Positions 23,844 through 33,687 of a stretch of DNA of 64,000 nucleotides are shown here, one piece after another (the first letter of the stretch is position 1; each line of letters starts with the position of its first letter). The notes beneath the pieces were generated by a model. It did not search any database. It was given only the letters and a program-made list of their open reading frames with translations, and had not been told where the DNA came from. A program made the translations under genes and the position numbers. The stretch comes from Jaapia argillacea MUCL 33604 (Eukaryota > Basidiomycota > Agaricomycetes > Jaapiales > Jaapiaceae): positions 196,784 through 260,783 of the forward strand of contig KL197726.1 in NCBI GenBank assembly GCA_000697665.1, given 5' to 3'.

Positions 23844-25449
23844 ATGCAGAGTGAAAACGAACCGTCGGATTCCCCGCCTAGTCCTCCTGATGCCTCCTCC
23901 CCACAACCAAAGCGCAACGACATGTATTTTTTGGAACCGATTACATTCCTCGTAAGTCTTCCAAGCTAGTGCTGCTCGCGATTCGATCTGACCACAAGGC
24001 TCCAGGTTGAAGATCAACTATTCAAGGTCCCAAGACGCCTCTTCGTGACGCACTCATGCATCTTCAACACCACTTTTACTTTGCCTCCAGGCAATCGCCA
24101 AGCAGAAGGTTCCGACGAACATCCACTTCGACTGGAGGGTATCAGCGCCGTTGATTTTCAAAGCCTTTTGAAAGTCATGTATCCTCTGTGCGCCCTCATT
24201 GATTCCTCTCGTGATCCACATCTCACTCAGATTTAGCGAAATCGGGACTCTGGAACTTTCATGGGATGAGTGGCGATCGGCCCTCAGACTTGCCACGATG
24301 TTCGAGTTCGATCAGATTCGCCAAATGGCATTGGAGAAGATGCCCACCTACGAGATGGACCCCGTGGAGGTCATACTTACAGCTCGTGAATTCTCTTTGG
24401 AGAGTTGGATATTACCCGCATATCGACAGGTGGTGCGCCGAAACGAGTTCTTGACACTTGAGGATGCGCAGAGGTTAGGATGGGACACCGCCGTTGGACT
24501 TTTGCAAGTGCGGGCATCTCTCTTCTCTGGCATACCAGCCAAAGAGGACGGACACAAGACACAGGATATCCTCGACATTCTGGGAGTCGACATCACCCTA
24601 AGCTCATCCGACACACACGAGCTCTTGCGCAAACTTGACGTCGCAAAGGAGCACGGGATGAAGGATTGGGCATTACATTGTTATCGATCCCTCGCAATTC
24701 AGGAGGAGCCATTGTCCACGGATGTGTTGAACAATCTCGGTTGGAATACCACATTTCGAATTTTGGAAATCCGGGACCTTGCGACAGCGGCCTTATCCCG
24801 ATCTCGCGGGACCAAGCATTCTATGAAATCAAAATCGCCTTCGCACATTACGGCTCCCCTCCATACGATTATCGAGTCAGTATTCGGGGATGATGTGGTA
24901 GACTTGGAGCAAAGTCGGGATGTGGTCAACAGGATCCTCGTGGCGAAGGAGAATAATCTCAAAGGATGGCTGATACACGGATACGAAGAACTCATCCAGA
25001 GAGAGAAGAGTCTTTCCGTGGAGGAAGCCAGGCGGCTAGGATGGGAGACAACCGTTGGCATATTTCGCGCGAGAGAGTTGATTCGTCGACAGGCGGACCT
25101 AACACTCTGGATGGTGTCGGTGAACGCATACGCCTCCCTGCCCTGGGTTGGAGTTCGCCTGGCGATGGATTTGGCTGGTTTGCGAACGGGTGAGGAAGTA
25201 GGGCTAGTGAGACAGATCCTGGTTGCCAAAGCGAACAACCTGCAGGAGTGGTTACTAAAAGCTTACCTTGGGTTGGTGGAGCGAAGCGAACCGCTCACCT
25301 TGGTTGAATGTCAAGAGCTGGGATGGGAATCTACTCACAAAATATTCCGAGCTCGGGAAAAAATTCCACGTCTCACAGAGACACAGCGCTCCGAGCACAA
25401 TTTCGACCCAGCCATCCAGACCGTGTTCGGCATTCAGATCGACTGCTGA
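23844..25449 (+). CDS. BTB/POZ-domain protein with four helical repeats (paralogue C)
   Basis: Three exons (23844-23951, 24006-24187, 24237-25449) give 500 residues, with introns at the same places as in A and B. BTB motifs: [58 protein letters not shown]. Four repeat units follow, starting with [20 protein letters not shown] and going on with [38 protein letters not shown] and [19 protein letters not shown], each closed by a LGW.(S)T...F(R)AR(E) turn. This is the clearest copy for defining the repeat. A likely CUL3-adaptor or scaffold role is inference. Confidence 0.88.
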
Positions 25450-25816
25450 GCGCTTTTCTTGATGTCTTCGGGTCGTCATCCTACTGGTGTAGTAAATTGT
25501 CGTCGGTGTGATTCACTTTGTCCTGTGCTTCACGAGACGTTGTCGGCTTCGTTTTTGCGTATCCTAACCATGGCCCGCTCGTTGTTGTATAGAGGTAGCG
25601 CCGTAGCCACCAAATGGCACCAGTACTTCCAACTCGGAAGGATGCTTTCGACGATGCATTTACGACCACGTCGGGTACGAGCTCGTTTCCATGTAAGTTT
25701 GGACGAGGAACTTTGGACGACATCGTACAGGGCGCTTGCAACACATAGGGATGGCTAACACGACAACGACAAACCACCTGAATAAAATGATGAAATGGAT
25801 TGGAATACCAAAGGGT
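25450..25816. other. Intergenic between convergent genes
   Basis: 3' flanks of BTB paralogue C (+) and the MIF4G-domain gene (-). Short ORFs overlap on both strands without motifs; nothing recognised. Confidence 0.5.
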
Positions 25817-27309
25817 CTACACTGCGTACGCCATAACAGTCGAAGTATCTGATCGTTCGCCACTCTCCCCTCCACCGTCCATCGAGTCAAATACATCGTG
25901 CGCGTACGATTCTCCGATGGTGGAATATTCGGCCAGAAAACGTTGGGTAGCTGGGTTGTCGGGTATGATAATCCTCGAGGCAATGTCCTCCACCGCATTT
26001 TTGCTTAAGCCGCAGGCGTGGAGCATCATGGCGGCTAGTCGGTAGGCGAATGGACAGTCCAAGACGATACCCTCTAAAGCTTCTATCTCAGCGACGAAGC
26101 CCACCGTGAACCCTTCCACAGATCCGCACAGAGCTCGGACGGATTCCAGGGAAAACAACGTCGCCACAAGTTCGGCATCTGAGTATTCGTTTGACAGTAA
26201 TGCCGCTTGGACAAGACTTCTAACAAAGATGTGACGATCTTTCGCCAGCAAAGTCTGGAAGAAGGCCTCCGCGGGTCCCAGGCTACGAGTGGCGAGGAAT
26301 ACCCGTGCCCCTTCGTCACAGGCAAGGGTAATTCGGCTGCGCTCCGTCGAAGGCGATATGGGGGTTTGAGGCTCTTCGACGACCATATCTTCATTCCCTC
26401 CGGACATGAAGCCATATATCTCCTCCCTCTCCTCCGAAGAGCCGAAGATATCTGCAGGCTCGAGCCCCGTGATCTTGTCGAGTAAAGCCTATGCAATGGG
26501 TCGGTCAAGGTTCAAAGTAGGAGATGTATCGAAGGACTTACCAGCATGAGATATCTGACCATGGGTATCGTCGCCGTTTGGAGAACATCTTGGATGTTGT
26601 TCACGACGTCGAGGCTCCACATGATCTGTTTCACTGTGGCTCCTTTCAGAACCGCCGAGAGCAACCTGAACAACGCCACCGAACTGAATCTGTCGTTCTC
26701 TGCGGCAGCTTTGAACAACGGTTCCACCATCCGCAGCATATCAGCGGGCAATAACGCCCCGTGAGCGAGCAACTCTCCGACAAAGGCCGCCAGCGAAACG
26801 AGACGGTCGTTATCCTGCTGGAAGGTGCCCTGGAACTCCTCCATGCAGATGTGCGTCAGGGTGCCAAGGAAGGCGTTACTGCGATCATCCCCGTCGAAAG
26901 TCTTCATGAGATCCCAGTAGTTCTCCTCCCTCTCTAGCTCGTCTACGATCTTCTGGCAAAGGCTGGCGTACACCTTCAACCGCTTCACATCCGTTATCCC
27001 CCTCTCTAATATGCACCGCACGGCGGCGACATACGCGTCACTGGTCCCGCTCCGCTCCCATCGGAGGAAGAGTTCGACGATTTTGTCGGAGACAGGGACG
27101 AAATTGTAGGCTGCTATCTTGTTTAATAAACCGCGAAGTGTCTTGTGCCCGAGCACCGGGTGGACAGGAATACTCCAAGGCGCCCAGCGAGGAATGGCGA
27201 CTGGTTCTGGAGAACGAGTAGACGACATGGATGTGGTGGGAACTTGAGATGGAGCCTGGGGGGCAGTGGTCGACAATGTCGAGGTTGACAATAGCAGTGC
27301 AGGTGCCAA
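25817..27309 (-). CDS. MIF4G-domain protein (eIF4G-like)
   Basis: Two exons (27309-26542 and 26488-25817) give 479 residues. After a Ser/Thr/Pro-rich leader of ~60 residues comes an all-helical domain starting LRGLLNKIAAYNF and continuing through AVRCILERGITDVKRLKVYA and SLCQKIVDELEREENYW, ending near ALLDKITGLEPADIF. This is the MIF4G pattern of HEAT-like helices as in eIF4G. The second part (LVATLFSLESVRALCGSVEG) is also helical but not identified. MIF4G proteins scaffold translation initiation or mRNA decay factors; there is no eIF4E- or PABP-binding motif I can see, and the protein is far shorter than eIF4G. Role in translation is a family-level inference. Confidence 0.68.
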
Positions 27310-27777
27310 AGCTCTTTAAGCGGTTTTGGGACCTATCCAGACGCCAATAACCTAGAATGGTCAGTAGCAATTGTGATTTTCCACATCGTCATTAATAACC
27401 AGGAAATGGACAGGAATCTCATAGCTTAGCCGTACAACATCGGAATGTGTAACCGGCGGCTCAACCTCCATAGCAGGATGTGCGTAAGCATCAAGACACA
27501 GCCGCCTACAAGAAGGAGAATATCGACAGGCAAGCGTTCTTCGAACCGATATTCCAAGTTTGAAGGATGAATTATCGAGTACAATGCTGGGGTAAGCCAG
27601 CGGGTGGTTCAAAATATACAAAACTGCGTCACAATCGGCGAGTAAGGGTTTTCGGAAATCGACTGTTTGATGACCGACCTAGATATCACAATTAGATATC
27701 ATGATGACTATGGCCATGTGGAGGCACAGGTGGGAATGCAGACAATGAACTCGCGTACTTCATATCCAAAACACGTG
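27310..27777. other. Intergenic
   Basis: Between two minus-strand genes; probably the promoter of the MIF4G gene and the 3' UTR of the DUF1917 gene. A minus ORF at 27361-27621 has no motif; an upstream exon of the MIF4G gene here cannot be excluded. Confidence 0.45.
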
Positions 27778-29574
27778 TTATTTGGCTCCAACTCGCTTTT
27801 TCTTTGGCTTCCTCTCCTCTTCGTCCTCTTCGTCCTCTTCCTCATCCTCGCTCTTCTGTGGTCGTTTCCTGGTCGTCGCCTTTGCCTTTGCAGGAGTCTT
27901 CTTCGGTTTCACAATCTGCTTCCGCCTAGGCAATTCAGCCTCGTCACTGTCATCTCCGGACGCGAAGGGATCGCTGCCGGCAGCTTTCATCTGCGACTTT
28001 ATTGGCGCCTTCTTGGACTTCACTTCGTTCTTGCGTTTCTCTTCCTCCTTGTGGTCGCTTGCATCATCGTCTTCTGATACAAACGGGTCATCTTGGACAG
28101 ACTTTTTCTTGAGCTTGGCGGGTGGTTTTGGCTTCGGAGCGGTGGATTCTCCTTTCTCGGTGGATGTCGTGTTCGTAGAGACGGCCTCCTTCTGAAAATC
28201 GAGTTCCGCAAAATAGGCATCCTTAAGTTCCTGTAAGTTAGAGGAGCGACTAGGTCAGGTCCCAGTCCCACGTGACCACAGAAATGAAAGTTTAGACTTT
28301 AATTTCGGAGTCCTTCATGAGACTCGTGTTTTTCCATACCTGCGGAAACCATCAATCTTCATAACTTGTCATGACAGGTGAATTGAGAACCTACGGTTGA
28401 TGGTATTCCAGAAGAATGTTTGGAATCAAGCCCTGGTTATAAGACGGAGATTAATTCAACTGGAGGCCATAAAACCGATGATTCCTCCCTATGAGCGTAT
28501 AGACATCCGACTTCACGCCACTCAAATTCACGCCGTGGTTCCTCAGCAAAACTTTCATGACCTGAAACCAATTTGAAAATCAGAAATGAGAAATGGAGAG
28601 CGGTAAGTGAGAGCGACCTCGGTGACGGCTGGCTTGTCATAGACATCGGGCATATACAAACATATGATATGCTGGTAATTTGGAGTCTCCGCCTCTGGAG
28701 ATGTCGAAACTTTCGCAGAGAATGCAGACGTTGACGCAAGCGGTCCGGAGATTAACGAAGCTGGAACATGGTGAGCGAGAAAAGGGAGGGCACGTAGAGG
28801 GTTAGATCATACCGGCGATATTCGACCATATAACATCCACTCTTTCAGCAGGTGCGAAGATCAACCTACGTGACGATTCAGTCTGGAGGGCGAAGATGAA
28901 TGAATAAAATTTTACCATTTTCCACACACATAACCGTGCCGTATGGATATCTCCTTCAGTTTCTCGGTGGCTTCCCCTTGGACCTGCGGGTGAGGAAGTT
29001 AGCTATGATATCAAGCGAAAGTCCGCGGAGCCTACTTGTTCTCGTATCTCCTTCTTGCTTTTAGCGCCAGTCTTCTTGTTCGATCGTGTAGGGATAGAGG
29101 AATCGTTCTGTGTGAGGGAAACCAACACTGTTAGAATAGAATGCCACTATGAGACTTTGCAGAGTTCTTGCCTTAATTTTCTCGACTCTCTCTGTTACCT
29201 CCTTCACTGTTGAGAGTCAGAGGACGAAAACCACAAGAATAGAATACGCACACAGTTCTGAAGCTTCTTCCAAAGCAGCTACTTGGTCTCCCTCATTGAG
29301 ACCAGCAGGAGCAGGCTTCCGCACCCAAATCCACTGTCAATTACACCAATGTCAACAAACGTCCAAGACGAGATAAATTGAGCTGACCGGTTTCGTCCCG
29401 TCATTTTGAACCATCGAGGGTTTGTACTGTGCCACCGCAGACGAATCAGCCCCGACGAAGTCAAAGCTATCTGGGTGAACTCGCCTTTCCCAGGAAGTCT
29501 TGGACGGAGAAGGTGGAATCCGGTGTCCATGCGTATGGGTATTGCGATGGAATAGTTTCTTCGTTTTTACTCAT
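27778..29574 (-). CDS. DUF1917 / UPF0696 (C11orf68-like) protein with irregular gene structure
   Basis: Multi-exon minus-strand gene. The start at 29574 opens with MSKNEETIPSQYPYAWTPDS, then FSVQDFLGK. Later exons give KPWIWVRKP, EISIRHGYVCGKWLIFAP, VDVIWSNIA, AKVST, QHIICLYMPDVYDKPAVTEV, LSGVKSDVYTLIG and STVWKNTSLMKDSEI. These match the DUF1917 fold (eIF4E-like, as in human C11orf68). The tail is Lys/Asp/Glu-rich (ends KPKKKRVGAK) and probably nuclear. One intron (29108-29171) is GC-AG. Two places do not join cleanly: one base too many around 29470-29482 after FLGK, and the intron at 28433-28488 would need a GGAGGA donor where GTAGGA is expected, otherwise TAA is read in frame. Either sequence errors or early decay would explain both. 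Molecular function of the family is unknown. Confidence 0.72.
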
Positions 29575-30853
29575 CTTGTTATGGATACAAGCGCTTAGAG
29601 GTATTTCGTGTTGTCGATAGCACAAGTAAATCGTGTATTGTACACTGGCACTCGAATCGTGGCGCAAGATATCTGGTCGTAACGAAGTCGTGATATTCCG
29701 TCGTCACAGTCACAACGTGATGGACGCGTCAGGAGACGCGTTGTGTAATAATGTTTGGACCTGTGGCTGATCGCAAGTCAACCTCAGCGCTACATAGATA
29801 AGTAAAGGTTTTGCATTCAATGATTTCCATCCACCATCTCCAATGTGAGTAGTGAAGATAGCCGGCACGCTCTGGGAAGTATTGCAAAGAGCCAGTGTGA
29901 AGGAATGGTGCCATTGGTGAGCCAAACCACAGGGCATAGTGGGGATCCGGTACCTCCCCTCGTAACCCCGCAAGGATTCATCAACTTGGCAGATCGTGGG
30001 GGAAATTGGAGATAACAAGGCACAAGGGAGAAGTGACGAAGGTGATACGTATTCATGCGAACGTAAAAACAGACGCGCAAGAGTCGTTCCACGTTCAATC
30101 CACATGCTCGTGTGGTAACCCCAATGGACCTATCGCGAAAGAAACCCGGCTCGGAACTCGAGCTTCGACGAAGCGTCCAAAGGACTCTCTGTATCGCTCG
30201 GGAAAACTTCCCCCAGCGAGAGTCGCTTGCAATTGAAGGCTGGCCACTGACATATGCGTCTCTCGGACGGATCTTAAATTTTCCCTCGCCTGGAAGGGTT
30301 GACAGTCAATCAAACAACGAAACTTCGAGGGTACTCATCACTGGGGGAGAACCCTGCAATCTCATGACCCAATGCGCGTTAAAACTCGAGGTCGGCGCAA
30401 GGTTTTCTCCCTGATGATGCTTACCGTCAAGTAAACCTTCACTTGGCCGGCCCTAAGGCGAGTTAATCCAAGTAAACGTTGTCAGGGAAACGTAGCCTTA
30501 GGGAAAGGAAGGAGTTCGATACTGATCGATGGGGAAGTCAGATCCTTCGCCTTTCCCTTGGACTCGTTGGAATCTGAGCATGATCGTGGTTCTTGTTCCT
30601 GCCCGGATGGATCCAAGTCGAAGAAGCGAAGGATCATCGTCGGGGGACTGAAAATAGCGACAGGGAAAACTGATAGGGAAAGGGACGCTTGAAGAGTCGT
30701 ACAAGCATGGTACTCTACATTCCAGACTGAATGGTCGAATCAGCCTGTGCGAAGACATCGATTCCGAGCACAGAATACTCACGGAAATAACGATACAGGA
30801 AACGCGAACCCTAAGAGCTAAAGGAATCCGTCATAAGAAGCCAAATCGCCGTT
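29575..30853. other. Intergenic
   Basis: About 1.3 kb between the start of the DUF1917 gene and the end of FCF1. ORFs up to 131 codons occur on both strands but overlap each other and show no motif. No gene supported. Confidence 0.5.
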
Positions 30854-31769
30854 CTAGCTCGGAGCACCCTGATCAGGCAACCTCTCAATCGCATATCTCC
30901 TGCTGACGATATACATCAACGGAACTCCAGGGACTTTGCGTATCCGTCTCCTTAATTCACGATCACAAGTGGCGACGATGTAACACCTGTGTGCGGTCAC
31001 ACGCTGCACGAGGCAGTCATCAGCGTATGTTCCGGAGTGCGAGCATGGAAGGCGTTCGAATCTAGGATCTCGTGCAACGCTATTGAGTAATGAAAGCGGG
31101 GACAGTCAGAGAGAGTTGAATGGGAGGAAGAGGGTGGAGTTAGCCGTACCGAAGTGCGACACGGTAGCGATGCCCCAGTTTTTCCAGTTCGGCCATTACG
31201 CAGTCAGTCACACAAGGTATACCTGTAGCGTAACACCGTGGAGTTGGAGGTGAGTGAAGGTACGAAATGAGAAGAGGTTAGATTTCCACGCACACTTGGC
31301 GTATAGACAGTCCATCATCCCACTGATCAATTCCAGCTTGTTTTGCAGGCTGAAGTTGATGAAGTTGGTGTCGATTAGGACTCGGTAGGGGGGGACAAGG
31401 GAGGCATTATGGGCCAAGAACATGGAAGATGCAACCTGCTGCCTATTGAACCGACATCCCAACGATGAGAAGAGGGGAAATCATCAGAAGCTGACGTAGG
31501 GGGGTTGTGATTGAGTACGAACACTCGGCGGACGGCATTTGCTTTCTCCTCTTCGTCTTTCTTCTTCTGCTTCAGCTGATTCTCCTTCCTGTAGAACACC
31601 CTTCCAGATTCGCACTAACCCTCGTGATAGGTTAGTACTCACAATCGAATATCATTCGGGTTTAGCAGACGCTTGACTTGGGCGAATTTTCGGGTCTTTT
31701 TGGCCTTTCCCTAAACCAACAGTTGGCCGTTTTGTAATTTCACAACCATTAACGGTGGGGACACACCAT
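30854..31769 (-). CDS. FCF1: rRNA-processing PIN nuclease Fcf1/Utp24
   Basis: Six exons (31769-31767, 31710-31643, 31588-31523, 31442-31294, 31222-31150, 31079-30854) give 194 residues, the normal family size. The first exon is only the ATG; after it comes [20 protein letters not shown]. Other family-specific stretches are [40 protein letters not shown] (PIN-domain Asp), [44 protein letters not shown] and [20 protein letters not shown]. Fcf1/Utp24 is the SSU-processome endonuclease that cuts pre-18S rRNA at sites A1 and A2 in the nucleolus. The active-site acidic residues visible (D in IDTNF, E in MAELE, DD in YADDC, D in TCDRE) are all present. Confidence 0.97.
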
Positions 31770-32272
31770 TTGTACAGAAGAACAAAAGGCGTGAGTGTCG
31801 ATGAAGCAAGTTTTTTGTTGGATGTAGAGGAGATCGACCGTGTGAAGCACCAGACCTGTCCACTAGCTGGTCTACATAGTCTCGTGGGTCCCTGCGGTCT
31901 AAATTGCCATTTGTGGCGCGCGCTAACCGATGCTGAACAAGATTCCGATCCTTACGCTCGCAAAGTCTTGCCATGAAGATACTGGAACGTTCCTGGCGCC
32001 AATCCCAAGTCCGTTAAACCCATCGCAGTGCATTGTGTATCGCCAGACGGCAAATAGCTCCCAACCCTGCTATGGTAGGCCGGGCCCAAAGGCGAAGTAT
32101 GCCCAGTAATCATCAGACCGTGCCACACAACCTAGCGAGCGCCCCCATCATGCCAACGGCGTTCACGAATCCCATGCTATCCCGGCGAAATCCCCCTTTG
32201 TATCATCCCTCTCATCATTCCTCGAGGTTGAAGATCGAGCGCTAAGCCCACTATTGTTGTATATATCCCACA

Positions 32273-32656
32273 ATGTCTACTCCCTTTCGGCTGATGAACA
32301 AAGTTAGCCCCGGCATCACACCATATGCTCCCCATCTGTGGTTGGCGGTGCTAAGCCTGACTTTCTGGGAGATTCTCAAGATGACTCCAACACTTGAGAA
32401 ATTCCGCATAACCACCGCCACAGAGCGACCATGGGCCCAACGGAATCCCACTCTATCAGAGCAGACTGAAGAGAAGGATGAAGATAGACGAACCGTGCAG
32501 TACCCCACAAGCAGCGAGAAAGACGAAGTCCAAAAGTGTGACACATGTGAGAAGCGGTGTACGATGGGATTGTCATTCCGAACATCTTCCAGCCAAAGCG
32601 AGTCGGATTGCCATGATAAGCCAGTCGGTTGCGCTATAGAGTCTGCTTTGCCATAA
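32273..32656 (+). CDS. Doubtful small ORF
   Basis: Open frame of 127 codons starting MSTPFRLMNK in a plausible context (ACAATGTCT). It has one weak hydrophobic stretch (LWLAVLSLTFWEIL) and a KCDTCEKRC motif. No family is recognised, and an antisense ORF covers the same bases, so it may be chance. Kept only because the region is otherwise empty. Confidence 0.2.
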   Translation: MSTPFRLMNKVSPGITPYAPHLWLAVLSLTFWEILKMTPTLEKFRITTATERPWAQRNPTLSEQTEEKDEDRRTVQYPTSSEKDEVQKCDTCEKRCTMGLSFRTSSSQSESDCHDKPVGCAIESALP

Positions 32657-33578
32657 ACGAGTTACGGCGATTGCAACATCATCAAAGACCTGGGTCCAGT
32701 CCTGATACTTGGCTTCACAGCTATGTCAAACTAAACAAATGCAGCTACGAACATTCGGGCTAGCGGGGAGGTGGAAAATTAGTTCTATAACGCCCACAGA
32801 GTCATAGTCTGCCCAGAGAGTTGATAATCATGTTAGGAATCGTAGCAGTGTCGAGCATAGCCCAAGCGAAATTCTCGGACGAAGTCGTTCCCCAGTCCTG
32901 ACCGTAGTTTGACTTTGTTTCAGGGAATCAAGGAGACGACGGTGGAGGGGTGACTCCGCGAGTCAGAGACGGACACGAGGTGAAGTGAAACATTTATAGA
33001 CCGGGAGAAGATCATTCCCATAGTTGACGACGGCGATGCAAGAGGAACACGAGGGAGCCACAACATAGCATGATTCAGAGATATGCATCCAGGTCGCCAC
33101 GATATTTCATTGAGGAAATTGCAACGCAGAGTCAGGTGCAGTTAAGCGCTGCACCATTGGGTGAAACGGCGGCAAATCACAGCGTCCGGCCACTTGGAGA
33201 ATCTGAACTCCGCGATAAATCACTGCGGAACTAACCTCCAGAGCCGCGTTATCTCAGATAGCACTACGCTGTCTTTCGTTACACCACCAACTGGTACAAC
33301 ACTATCGCACTATGACGAATCATAATTATTGGGGTACGAACACTCCCAAAGTTCGCGTAAGTCGATCCAGAATCCTTTAGCGGCCGGATCTCACAGCCAT
33401 TCGCAGCCGTCGAGGACACTGGGGCGGGCGGATCAAGGGCAGTGTATGTTTATTCCAAAACTCGTTCTGCATTTTTGGAGTCAAGAATCTGTTTCTTGTC
33501 CATCCCTTTCTGGCGATGATCGTTCTATGCTTCTCCCAAACGCTCGGGTCTTACGTCGACATGCGATCGACGCAATCG

Positions 33579-33586
33579 TTTAAATA
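33579..33586 (+). promoter_or_regulatory. TATA-like box upstream of phenylalanine ammonia-lyase
   Basis: TTTAAATA about 100 nt before the start codon at 33688, followed by a pyrimidine-rich stretch (CTCCCAACTCTCCCTTC) of the type seen at fungal transcription starts. Position and sequence are suggestive only. Confidence 0.35.
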
Positions 33587-33687
33587 GCGCCTCCCAACTC
33601 TCCCTTCGAGTCATCAGCCCTCCTGTGTTTACCACATCTCCTGAACACCCCCTCATCCCTACATCTACCTATTCTACCTACTACTTC

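Larger units (their letters stand above)
31770..33687. other. Long divergent intergenic region
   Basis: About 1.9 kb between FCF1 (-) and phenylalanine ammonia-lyase (+). It must hold both promoters. Apart from a doubtful 127-codon ORF and a TATA-like site near the lyase start, nothing is recognised. Confidence 0.5.
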
